A stretch of 64,000 nt of DNA from Hymenobacter elongatus (GTDB lineage: Bacteria > Bacteroidota > Bacteroidia > Cytophagales > Hymenobacteraceae): the NCBI RefSeq assembly GCF_004745955.1, contig NZ_SRLD01000018.1:36842-100841 (forward strand). Direction: 5' to 3'. Position 1 is the stretch's first letter. Every line of letters starts with the position of its first letter. The notes under the pieces were generated by a model that was given only the letters and a program-made list of their open reading frames with translations, ran no database searches and was not told where the DNA came from. The position numbers and the translations under genes are program-made. Below, in pieces: positions 17,001-25,700 of the stretch.

Positions 17001-19319
17001 GCGGCCCGAGAACGTGCCGTTCAGCGAGTTCAGATCCGAGCCGCTGATGTTGGCCTGCAAATCACCCTGAATGCGCAGGTCGCCGCCGGTATAGAAGCCC
17101 AGCGCCGTCAGGTTGGCCCCGCGCAGGTTCAGACGGTCGACGGTGTAGGTGGGGTTGTTGGCGTCGCGCAGGTTCACGGTAGCCAGCAGGTCCAGGTTCA
17201 GGTTGGGGTCGGTTTTGCTTCGGGCGTCTATTTTGTAGATCTGCCGGTCGATGTCCACGTTGGCCGTAATGCCGCGGTAGTTGTAGCCGTTGTAGCGGGC
17301 ACTCTGCACATTGGCCACCAGCTGGCCGCGCATCTGGGCCGGGTCGAGGCCGCGCGCGTTCAGGCGGCCGTTGGCCGTGATTTTACCAATGGTCGGGTCG
17401 CGCAGAAACTTGCCCACATCCAGCCCCTGGGTGCTGAACACGGCCGTAATCGGCTCCTGCCCTTTCGGCCCCGCGCCCATATCTATCTTGGCCGTGGCGT
17501 TGCCGAAGCTGGTGGTAGCCCGCAGGTTGGCATCAAAAATCTGGGCCGTGGGCCGGCCTTTAAACGTGCCGGCCACCGTCATGCGGGCCGGCAGGCGGTA
17601 TTCGGCCGGAATCGTACCCTTCGGCAGCAGGCTTTTCAAATCGGCATCCGAGGTCGAAAACTGCTTGATGTTCAAGTCAGCGTACAGGCGGCGGTCGGTT
17701 TCGGGCAACCCCTGAATCCGGCCGCTGGCCTTCACCACCGTGTTGCGGAAGCCCACGAATTCCAGGTCTTTGATGCGCATGTCGCCCACGCGCCCGGCCA
17801 CCTTGCCGCTGATGAGCACCGACTGATTCGGGCCGGTATTGAACGGCGGCGTGCCGGCCAGGTCGGGGGCCAGGTACAGGATGTCGCGGAAGCCGAGGCG
17901 CACGTTGCGCAGGTCGCCCTCGATGCCCAGATTCGGCAGCTGCCTGGTATCGGCCAGCGCGTCGAGGCTCTTGTAGCGCATGGCCAGCGTCTGGCGGATG
18001 CGGGTGTGAGGCGTTATTAAGTCCAGGTTATCCAGCCGGGTCTGCACCGAGTCGAAAATCACGTCGGCCGTAGCACTCTGCACCTGGAAGCCGCTTTTTT
18101 CCTTGCCCGCCAAGTTCACGATGCGGCCCGTAGTGCTGTTTTCGGAGTAAAAAAGGTTCTCCGTATTCAGCACCAGATCCGTGAACTGGAGGTGGTTGTA
18201 GTCCATAGCCGGCACGCGGGTGCGCTGCTTGGGCTCGTCGAAGTTGTCGAAAGCCACGTCCACGCCGCTGATATCGGACTTCTTGAGCGTGACTACCCAG
18301 CTGGTGGCCGCGCCGGTGGCTTTTTCCACCGATTCGTTCAGGTCGCGCACGGCTTCGGCGGGGTTCACCACGCGCTGCTCCACGGGCACATTCTCATTCT
18401 GGGCGTAGGCAAAGGACGTATTGCGCAGCTTCAGCTGGTTAAGGTCGATGCGCGAGTTGATGAGGTCAATCTTATCGGCCGTGGCTTCGGCCTCACCGAT
18501 GCGGGTGCTGATAAACTGCGCCGCCACGTTGTTGCGGTACGTCAGGCTCACGTTGTTGAGCGTGGCGCGGTTCAGGCCAAATACGGTCGTAAGCGGCTCG
18601 GAAGGCGTGTCGGGCGGCACCTTGGTTTGCACAATTCCGATGCTGGTATTTTTTAGCGCAGCGGTATTGATGCGGTAAATAGACCTGTCAACATCTACCT
18701 CATCCATCGTCACAGCCAGGTCGCCAACCTTAGTGCGAATGTCGTTGCCGTCCACCTGATCCTGGTACGTTAGGTAGATGTTGGATAAGTGCAGGTCACC
18801 GATGTTGTACTTGAAGCCGCCCGTGGAGTCGACGGGAGCGGCGGCGGTAGTATCAGTGGAAAAGGCCGCCACGATAAAGTCATAGTTGGAAACGCTGTCG
18901 GGCTCGGTACGCTTGATGTGCAGCGTCCCATCATTGAGCTCCAGCGACTTCACATTGATCTGCGATTTGGTCAGCGCCCACAGGTCCAGATTGAGGCCAA
19001 CATGACCGACCGAAAGCAAGGTATCTCGCTGCTGGTCTTCCAGATACACGTTGTCGAAAGATATAGCATTACGGAAGTCGGTGCGAAACTTGCCGATGCG
19101 TACTTCCGTGCCCAGCTTGTCGCGAAGATAGGTTTCAGCCCGGCGAGCTACGAAGTCCTGAGTAGCGGGAAACTGCAAAGCCACGACGGCCACAATTACC
19201 AGCAGCAACACAAAAGCCACCAACCCGAGTAGGGCATATAGAGCGCGGCGGGCGTAAGTAGGGAGAGAGTTAATGGCGCAAAAAAGATTGAAGGTACGCC
19301 CGTCCCAACGCAAAAACAA
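14079..19319 (-). CDS. tamB: Translocation and assembly module protein TamB
   Basis: Very large envelope-spanning protein, 1746 residues. It has an N-terminal inner-membrane helix (YALLGLVAFVLLLVIVAVVAL, about residues 28-48), followed by an AsmA-like start and long repetitive beta-strand segments. These form the hydrophobic groove that carries lipids or outer-membrane proteins across the periplasm. The DUF490/TamB domain occupies roughly the last 400 residues (GRLDVTEGKYAMSLYDL, then SRFMSQDPF and the final barrel-contacting strands), ending in a charged tail. tamL follows 15 bp later. Inner membrane and periplasm. Confidence 0.93.
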   Translation of the reverse strand: MFLRWDGRTFNLFCAINSLPTYARRALYALLGLVAFVLLLVIVAVVALQFPATQDFVARRAETYLRDKLGTEVRIGKFRTDFRNAISFDNVYLEDQQRDTLLSVGHVGLNLDLWALTKSQINVKSLELNDGTLHIKRTEPDSVSNYDFIVAAFSTDTTAAAPVDSTGGFKYNIGDLHLSNIYLTYQDQVDGNDIRTKVGDLAVTMDEVDVDRSIYRINTAALKNTSIGIVQTKVPPDTPSEPLTTVFGLNRATLNNVSLTYRNNVAAQFISTRIGEAEATADKIDLINSRIDLNQLKLRNTSFAYAQNENVPVEQRVVNPAEAVRDLNESVEKATGAATSWVVTLKKSDISGVDVAFDNFDEPKQRTRVPAMDYNHLQFTDLVLNTENLFYSENSTTGRIVNLAGKEKSGFQVQSATADVIFDSVQTRLDNLDLITPHTRIRQTLAMRYKSLDALADTRQLPNLGIEGDLRNVRLGFRDILYLAPDLAGTPPFNTGPNQSVLISGKVAGRVGDMRIKDLEFVGFRNTVVKASGRIQGLPETDRRLYADLNIKQFSTSDADLKSLLPKGTIPAEYRLPARMTVAGTFKGRPTAQIFDANLRATTSFGNATAKIDMGAGPKGQEPITAVFSTQGLDVGKFLRDPTIGKITANGRLNARGLDPAQMRGQLVANVQSARYNGYNYRGITANVDIDRQIYKIDARSKTDPNLNLDLLATVNLRDANNPTYTVDRLNLRGANLTALGFYTGGDLRIQGDLQANISGSDLNSLNGTFSGRRIVIVKDNQPFALDSLSGRILQRPGRTEVDFASNVLDATLRGNTRLGDIALELQRHIDRYFDLPGVKYTPSSVYRQFTFDANLKDPKIATQLVPGLKQLSPFKLAGSYDSRAANLTLNSRIPLIRYDVYTLDSLRLNVSSDAQKLDYAVRLRQASQDTTLRLPNPSLVGSIADNKIGTNLRIAESDSVQKLNVAGVLQVINQGAAYAFSFAPNLVLDNQKWTVEPNNEVRYTTATGAILAQNVRLSQGNQVLALQTLPGAQYPLQATITNFDLNGLAKAGGMPDSMVAGTLNGQAVAFSIGKPKQAFTADLALTSFAYNKSLLGDVTLKATNPTANRYNVDARLTNASGADVRAVGYYLATPPDPIQFVVTVNRLDIKTAEAFSAGQLRESTGGLTGTLNVTGNVSQPLIQGAITTTADAGFTVSQLGAPYRVPSQTVNFGPQGLTFDNFTVVDSVGNKAVATGTVYTRNYVDDYRFDLNVTTDKFLAVQSSRQDNPLFWGKLVVDSDTRITGNMNLPVVRTRAVVAEGSDLKVAVPNDEAGKVSSDGIVQFIDKSAPLDTMLSRRLALDSVKTAAGYDITATVTVNDNTPFTIIIDQASGDNLKVRANGTLRTAIDPSGTITLNGRLDVTEGKYAMSLYDLASRDFAIAPGSTISWTGDPYNAQLNVSAIYNVKAPPAELLAAQGLADETLQAVGRNQLPFQVYLNVTGELLKPLIGFDIKLPESARSELRGPIETRLAQLRQPSETSELNKQVFSLLVLSRFMSQDPFKSSGGNIVADQLRGSASQVLTQQLNNLTGSYLSNLGVELGVNSYADYSSGAEKTRTDLNVAVRRQLLNNRLTVRLGTDVPLGGGNQASTGQNSGGVSSFAGDVSVEYNVLANGRIRLRAFRNNAYGDIDGQFVRTGASLIFQRDYRDLADLFKGIDDVVKEEVKQERRQRRQEKKAAPDSTQTPGAVTRRDSVRAQPKPTTSR

Positions 19320-19608
19320 CCGTGCGGGTTGGCTTGCGCTTCGTGCGCTGCTTACGGCCGGGGCACGTCCCGACCGCTAAAACATAGTATTTATTCAATG
19401 AATAAAATTATCAGAAAGTCGATCTGTACAGCCACCACCCAATAGCAACCACAAATCGCTGTTTACCTGCTTATTACCCAATAAATTCACTTGCGCAACT
19501 ACCGCAATTAACGGCGCAAGTAATCAATTCGGTGCCACTACGCTTCCGGAAAGCAAAACTTACTCCTCCACTCTAGTATCTTTCGCCTCCAACCCGAATT
19601 TCCCTCCC
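19320..19608. promoter_or_regulatory. Divergent control region with two palindromes
   Basis: The 289-bp gap between tamB and the divergent glucanotransferase is more AT-rich than its surroundings. It holds a perfect 8-bp inverted repeat TTTATTCA-A-TGAATAAA (19390-19406) and a wider one ACTTGCGC / GCGCAAGT (19489-19496, 19514-19521). Either could be an operator; no clear TAnnTTTG box was assigned. Confidence 0.4.
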
Positions 19609-22347
19609 ATGATTCTTCGTTTTACGCTGCCATTTCATACGGCCTGGGGCCAGCGGCTGGTAGTCTGTGGCTCTGTGCCTACCCTGGGTTCCTGGAACCT
19701 GGCGCAGGCCCTGGATTTGCATTACCACCCGGCTTCCGGCTTCTGGAGCCAGGAAATAAGCCTGCCCGACGACCAGGCCGGCACCGTGGAGTACAAGTTT
19801 ATTCTGCTCGATGAGCGCAGTGGCAACGAAGACTGGGAATGGGGTGCCAACCGCGTAGTGCACTACGATGGCCGCCAGTTGGGCCGCATCGTGCTGGAAG
19901 ACTACTGGCGGCCGGCGGCCCAGCCCGAAAACGAGTTGCACACCGCCGCTTTCACCCAAGCGCTGATGCGCCGGCCGACCCCGGCAAAAGCCAGTACGAC
20001 CCGCCCAGCGGCCCGCGTTGCCGATTCGGTGATGCGCTTTCAGCTGGCCGCGCCCCGCGTCGACTCCGACCACCAGCTCTGCGTGCTAGGCTCCGACCCG
20101 GCGCTGGGTGCCTGGGATGCCCGCAAAGCCGTTCTCCTCTCCGACCAAGACTATCCGACCTGGGTAGCCGAGGTGGCCCTGGAGCACCCCGAGCGCACCA
20201 CTCAATATAAGTATGGTATCTGGGACCCGCGCGACAAGAAAATTCTGCACCTGGAAGCGGGCGACGACCGGATTATTTCGGCTTCTGCCGACCGCAAAAC
20301 GTTGCGCGTCCGCGCCGATGAGCATTTCCGCTACCCTACCGGCAACTGGCGCGGAGCGGGTGTGGCCCTGCCAGTATTTGCGCTACGCAGCCGCCGGGGC
20401 TTGGGTGTAGGCGAGTTTCCCGACTTGAAGCTGCTGGTGGACTGGGCCGCCAGCACCGGCCTGAAAATGGTGCAGATCCTGCCCATCAACGACACCACGG
20501 CCACCCATACCTGGGTCGACTCGTACCCCTACGCGGCCATTTCGGTTTTTGCCCTGCACCCGCAGTACCTCAACCTCGACGAAATTGCCGAGCTAGCCGA
20601 ACCCGCTGACCGCCAGGAGTTAGAGCGGCAGCGCGACGAGTTCAACGGCCGCAACTTTGTGGACTACGAGCCGGTGATGAACGCCAAGTGGCACTTCATC
20701 AAGAAGCTCTACCAACAGGAAAAGGGGAAGTTTCTGGCCGATCCGGAATTTAAGACGTTCCGCGAGCAGCAGCAGAGCTGGCTGGTGGCCTATGCGGCCT
20801 TCTCGGCCCTGCGCGACCGGTTCGGCACGGCCGACTTTTCGCAGTGGCCCAGCGAGTTTCGGACCCCGCAGCGCCTCGATGAGCTGACGGCCGAAACCCA
20901 GGCTGACTTCGATGAGTTTGGCCTGCACTTCTTCACGCAGTTTCACCTCGATAAGCAGCTGCGCGATGCCGTGGACTACGCCCGCCAAAGCGGAGTGGTC
21001 ATGAAGGGCGACCTGCCCATCGGCATCTACCGCCACTCGGCCGATGCCTGGACCCAGCCCGAGCTCTACCACATGGACCAGCAGGCCGGTGCTCCCCCGG
21101 ACGACTTCTCGACCACGGGCCAGAACTGGCGCTTCCCGACTTACAACTGGGAGCGGATGGCCGAGGACGGCTACACGTGGTGGAAGCAGCGCATGAGCCA
21201 CCTGGCGCGCTATTTCGACGCCCTGCGCATCGACCATATTCTGGGCTTTTTCCGAATCTGGGAAATGCCCGGCCATTCGGTAGAGGGCTTGCTGGGGCAT
21301 TTCTCCCCGGCGTTGCCGCTTCACCGCCACGAAATCGAGCAGCGCATCGGCTGGTTCGACCACGGCCGCTTGTGCGAGCCCTACATCCGCTGGCACATCC
21401 TGAACGATATTTTCAAGGAGCAGGCCGAGGCTGTGCGCCAGGAGTTTCTGGATGAAACCACCCCTGGTATTTTCCGTCTGAAGGAGCACTTGCGCACGCA
21501 GCGGCAGATTGAGGAAGTGTTCGGGAAGAAAATTGCCGCTGAGCCCAGCAATGCCGAGCATTACAGCTGGCTGCGCACGGGTTTGTATCAGTTGGTCAAC
21601 GAAGTACTTTTTGTGCCTGCCGCCGAGGCTGACTTTTACCACCCGCGCATCACGCTGCCCAAGACGTATGCTTTCCGCGAGCTGGATGACCATACCCGCC
21701 ACCGCCTCCACGACCTCTACAACGACTTTTTCTACCGTCGCCACGAGGATTTCTGGCGCGACCAAGGCATGGTGAAGCTGCCGGCCGTGCGCTACGCCAC
21801 CAACATGCTCATCTGTGGTGAAGACCTGGGCATGGTGCCCGAATCGGTGCCCGGCGTTATGAAGGCGCTGGGTATTCTGGGCCTCAACATCCAGCGCATG
21901 CCCGCCGACCCCAAGGTGGAGTTTGGCCACCCTGGCGTGGCCCCTTACTTATCAGTCGTCAGCCCGGGCTCCCACGACATGAGCACCGTACGCGGCTGGT
22001 GGGAAGAAGACCCGGCCCGTACCCAGCGTTTCTTCGAGAATACGCTGGGCCACTGGGGCGAGGGCGCGCCCTACCACTGTGAGCCCTGGGTGGCCCGCGA
22101 AGTGACGGTGCAGCACTTGCACTCTCCCGCCATGTGGGCCGTGTTCCCGCTGCAGGATTTGCTGGCTATGAGCCCAGCCCTACGCCGGGCCAACCCGCTG
22201 GACGAACAAATAAACGTGCCCAGCAACCCCACCCACTTCTGGAAATACCGCCTGCATCTGAATCTGGAGGACCTAGTGCAGGAAATAGGCTTCAACCACG
22301 ACGTGCAGCAGCTGCTCATCAGTAGTGGCCGCCAGCGGGTATACTAA
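19609..22347 (+). CDS. malQ: 4-alpha-glucanotransferase, DPE2-like (2xCBM20 + GH77)
   Basis: Transfers alpha-1,4-glucan segments between maltose, malto-oligosaccharides or glycogen. Two N-terminal starch-binding CBM20 domains (~1-100 and ~138-240; VVCGSVPTLGSWN and CVLGSDPALGAWD are their signatures) precede a GH77 domain. The nucleophile is Asp542 in RIDHILGF, the acid/base Glu738 in CGEDLGMVPE, and the third carboxylate Asp790 in SHDMSTVRGWW. The 912-residue CBM20-CBM20-GH77 order and an insertion between the nucleophile and acid/base regions match plant DPE2 rather than E. coli MalQ. There is no signal peptide, so it is cytoplasmic. A terminator follows. Confidence 0.93.
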   Translation: MILRFTLPFHTAWGQRLVVCGSVPTLGSWNLAQALDLHYHPASGFWSQEISLPDDQAGTVEYKFILLDERSGNEDWEWGANRVVHYDGRQLGRIVLEDYWRPAAQPENELHTAAFTQALMRRPTPAKASTTRPAARVADSVMRFQLAAPRVDSDHQLCVLGSDPALGAWDARKAVLLSDQDYPTWVAEVALEHPERTTQYKYGIWDPRDKKILHLEAGDDRIISASADRKTLRVRADEHFRYPTGNWRGAGVALPVFALRSRRGLGVGEFPDLKLLVDWAASTGLKMVQILPINDTTATHTWVDSYPYAAISVFALHPQYLNLDEIAELAEPADRQELERQRDEFNGRNFVDYEPVMNAKWHFIKKLYQQEKGKFLADPEFKTFREQQQSWLVAYAAFSALRDRFGTADFSQWPSEFRTPQRLDELTAETQADFDEFGLHFFTQFHLDKQLRDAVDYARQSGVVMKGDLPIGIYRHSADAWTQPELYHMDQQAGAPPDDFSTTGQNWRFPTYNWERMAEDGYTWWKQRMSHLARYFDALRIDHILGFFRIWEMPGHSVEGLLGHFSPALPLHRHEIEQRIGWFDHGRLCEPYIRWHILNDIFKEQAEAVRQEFLDETTPGIFRLKEHLRTQRQIEEVFGKKIAAEPSNAEHYSWLRTGLYQLVNEVLFVPAAEADFYHPRITLPKTYAFRELDDHTRHRLHDLYNDFFYRRHEDFWRDQGMVKLPAVRYATNMLICGEDLGMVPESVPGVMKALGILGLNIQRMPADPKVEFGHPGVAPYLSVVSPGSHDMSTVRGWWEEDPARTQRFFENTLGHWGEGAPYHCEPWVAREVTVQHLHSPAMWAVFPLQDLLAMSPALRRANPLDEQINVPSNPTHFWKYRLHLNLEDLVQEIGFNHDVQQLLISSGRQRVY

Positions 22348-22374
22348 TTCAGCAAACAACGATACCGGAATTTG

Positions 22375-22407
22375 AAGGCTGGAGTACACTTGCTGTACTT
22401 CAGCCTT
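22375..22407 (+). terminator. Terminator after the glucanotransferase gene
   Basis: Inverted repeat AAGGCTGGAGTAC / GTACTTCAGCCTT with one mismatch, 27 bp past the stop codon and followed by ATTCG; a weak T tail. Confidence 0.6.
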
Positions 22408-22630
22408 ATTCGTTTCATCACCCCTCGCAATCCACACTTTAGTACAAATCGTATCGATACATAACAAGATCATAACCAACCAGGCGATGGTCATGCGGTG
22501 CGGTTCTGATACTTTAGCCCAGCCAAAGGCTGGTAGTTCTGAGTCAGCACCACTGTTTGGTCAAACAAGGCGCGGAAGCCAGATTATTCGAAGAGAATGT
22601 GTCCGTTAGGCGCAATCAAATTCTGCGAGC

Positions 22631-22681
22631 GTTCAGACAAAATTAGCTGTCGTTCAGCGAGAACCGGTAAATGTTCAGCGA
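22631..22681 (+). promoter_or_regulatory. Phased direct-repeat array (GTTCAGCGA x3)
   Basis: GTTCAG begins at 22631, 22652 and 22673, exactly 21 bp apart (two helical turns). The second and third copies read GTTCAGCGA and the first GTTCAGACA. The array sits 110-160 bp upstream of the large T9SS protein gene and looks like a tandem regulator-binding site. Confidence 0.5.
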
Positions 22682-22689
22682 AAAAATAA

Positions 22690-22736
22690 CGCATAATTAA
22701 GTTATGCGGAGTAAGTTTGCATATTGATTAGTATGC
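22690..22736 (+). promoter_or_regulatory. Putative promoter between two inverted repeats
   Basis: A TAnnTTTG-type box, TAAGTTTG, lies at 22712-22719, 75 bp before the start codon. It is bracketed by an inverted repeat CGCATAA-5-TTATGCG (22690-22708) and a shorter one GCATA-8-TATGC (22719-22736). No good upstream TTG was seen at the usual distance, which suggests the promoter is activator-dependent. Confidence 0.45.
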
Positions 22737-22793
22737 GCAAGCCGCACTTCACCCCCTTTTAGAATTTTTTCTGCTCTTTTCATAACATTTCCT

Positions 22794-25700
22794 ATGTCAA
22801 CAGTTCTACGCCTGACAGCTCTGCTGTTACTCTGGCTGACCTTCCTCCCCAACAGGGCTCAAGCCCAAGCGGAAGGACCGGCTTTCTCCTGTGACGGCAC
22901 TTTCTACCAGATTCGCCAGATCGGAACTGGTCCCACGGCTTTCTCGGCGCTGTACGTAGTAAACCGCAGCACTGCGGTGTACACTACTAATGTTTTCACG
23001 TTTGGGGGCACCAATACCACCGGCAACTTGGGTGTAGTGCTGAACGCCTTGGCCTACAACCCCCAGGATAGTTACCTCTACGCCCTGTCGTATCCTGCTG
23101 ATAACGGTACTCCTGACCCAGCTGGTATACGGCTGTACCGTATTGGCAGAAGCGGCATTCGGGAGTTGGGTATCACCAACTTACCTGTAGCGCAGTACAA
23201 CTCGGGTACTATCGACAGGCAAGGAAACTTTTACCTGACCACTCGCCAGAGTGCCGGCCAGTTTCTGAACACCTTCTTCCGGTTGAAGCTGTCCAACTTC
23301 GCCACCGTACTTACTTCGCACGACGAGCTGCCAGTGGTTGATACCAACGGCGCTACTGTAGGCGTAGATTTCACGGACATTGCCTACAGCCCCATCAACG
23401 ACACTTTCTACGGATCCAGCTTCTTGGAAGATCTGTTCAAGATTAATGTTGTCACCAATGCTCAGGGGGTTGAGCGAGCCGTATTCTCCACTGTAAAATC
23501 GGGTGCAAACACTACCGTAGTAGGCTCCAACTTCTTCGATGTCGCGGGCAACCTGTATACTTATTCCAATGCGGGCGGTATCTACTCCATTGATATCGCT
23601 ACGGGCGACGCTACGCTGATCAGCACCGTTGACGCCGCTCCTAACAGCGACGGTGCCAGTTGCATTAACCCCAGCGAGCGAATTGATGTGGTGAAAGATC
23701 TAACCAGTGTAACAGCAACTGGGACGGCCCGGCAGTTTGACGTACGGTTTGCCATCCGGGTAAAAAATACGGGCACTTCCACTGCCACCAACGTGCAGGT
23801 ATCTGACTTCCTGCGCGGCAACGCCGTCAATACTACCTTCCCAACCTCTTCGACCGTTACACTGGTGTCGGGCGTTGTTACCAACTTCGCTGCCAATGTC
23901 GGAGTTCCACCAACGCTGGCCTTCAGCAACGCCTTCACCGGCCAGGGCGTCAATGCTGATTTGCTAACCACTAACCAGTCGTTGACGGCGGGCCAGAGTG
24001 CCCTGATCGACCTCACGGTGCGGGTAACATTCCCTAATAACCCAGGTACTCCAACTGCGGCGAGCCTTAACAACGCGTATGCCTCTACTACCAGCGGCAC
24101 TAGCAACCAGGGCCACATTCAGCTTACCAACGGTGATGTTATTCCTCCCGGCAACCTGTTAGCCGCTGACCAATCGACCAACTCTGCGGCGCTGCCGCTT
24201 TCGCCCAATGCCGACACGCCTTCCGGTACACCAATACGCTTCAGCGTTGCTATTCAGGGGACTGTGTTTGAAGACATGAACTACGGCGGTGACCTTGGCC
24301 GCAGCCAGGCTACCAGCAACGGCCAAGGCTTACCCAGTGCGCGCGTAGAGCTCTACGGTGGTGGTGGTGGTTTTCTAAACTCTACTACTACTGATGCCAG
24401 TGGCAACTATGAGTTCACCACTGGTGCAGGTGGTGCAGCTTTAGGAACGGGAACCACTTATCAGGTGCGGGTAGTCAATAGCCTTGTTTTCAGTGCTCGT
24501 CCCAACCCATTCGCGGGTGGCGTATTAGGCGTTCAAACCTTCATCAACGGTAACACCAACCAAGTTGGAGGTGCCAACCCTAACCAAGTCGATATAGGAC
24601 CAAACAACAGCAATGCATCAGTTGCCACGTTGCAGGCGCAGTCAACAACCACTATCCTTCAGTCCTTGACTACAGTTACCACCCCTGCCTCGGGGGCGCT
24701 GATAAACGTTGATTTTGGCTATAACTTTGACTTGGTTACCAATACCAACGCGACCGGCCAAGGCTCCTTGAGGCAATTTATTCTAAACAGCAGTTCCCTG
24801 GCAAATACCAACCTCGCGCAGGAAGGATTAACGGCTGGCAAGGAACACGCCATCTTCATGATGAATGATGGTGTAACGGCTACCAATGGGTTGCGGGGCA
24901 TTGGTTTTGCCGCCACCGGCTACAGCGCCATAACGGGTGTGTTTACTATCACTCTCAATGCTCCCTTCACTCCAATATTTGACGATAATACCGTCATCGA
25001 CGGCAAGCTGCAATCAAACCGTACAGGCGAAGATGCCCTCGTATCGGCCACGAGCACAGGCGCCGAGGTTGCCATTGACTTCAACCGCTACGCTGGCTTA
25101 ATTTCTTTCGGTGCCAACACACGTATTGCTTCGGTTGCGCTCAGCAACGCGTTGGGTAACAGCCTCAACACGCCTGCTAACGCCGCTGGCCCGGCAGTGG
25201 CCGCCGATGGGGCCGCAGTTACGTTCAGCGGTGCCAATATTACTGGCTCTGTTGTAACGGACATCACTGCTACGGCTAACTTCGCCGCTGGCGTACGTCT
25301 GCAGGATAACGCCACAGGGGTTACGGTGAGCAACAACATTCTGCGCACGGCCCTGACCAACGGGGCTAACTTCAACTTCATCAACTCGGACGGGGCTGGC
25401 GTTATTTTGGCCGATGCGTCTACGAATACCATCACGGGCAACACTATTGGCAGCAATGCCGGCTACGGCATCGTGCTGCTTTCGGGTGCCAACAGCACCA
25501 ATACCATCAGCGGTAACACCATTATGGACAACGGTGCGGGTACCGTCACTACCAACGATGCGGGCATTGCCATCATCACGGGTAATAATAACCTGATCAG
25601 CGACAACACCGTCACCGGCAACTCCGGCGACGGCATCGTGGCCATGTCGGGTACTTCGGGCAACCGCCTGACCCAGAACAATACCGGCAGCAACAACGGC

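Noticed and set aside
20620..21930. Long minus-strand open frame (436 codons) inside the GH77 gene
   Set aside because: Antisense shadow of a gene with all catalytic residues in place; no independent features.
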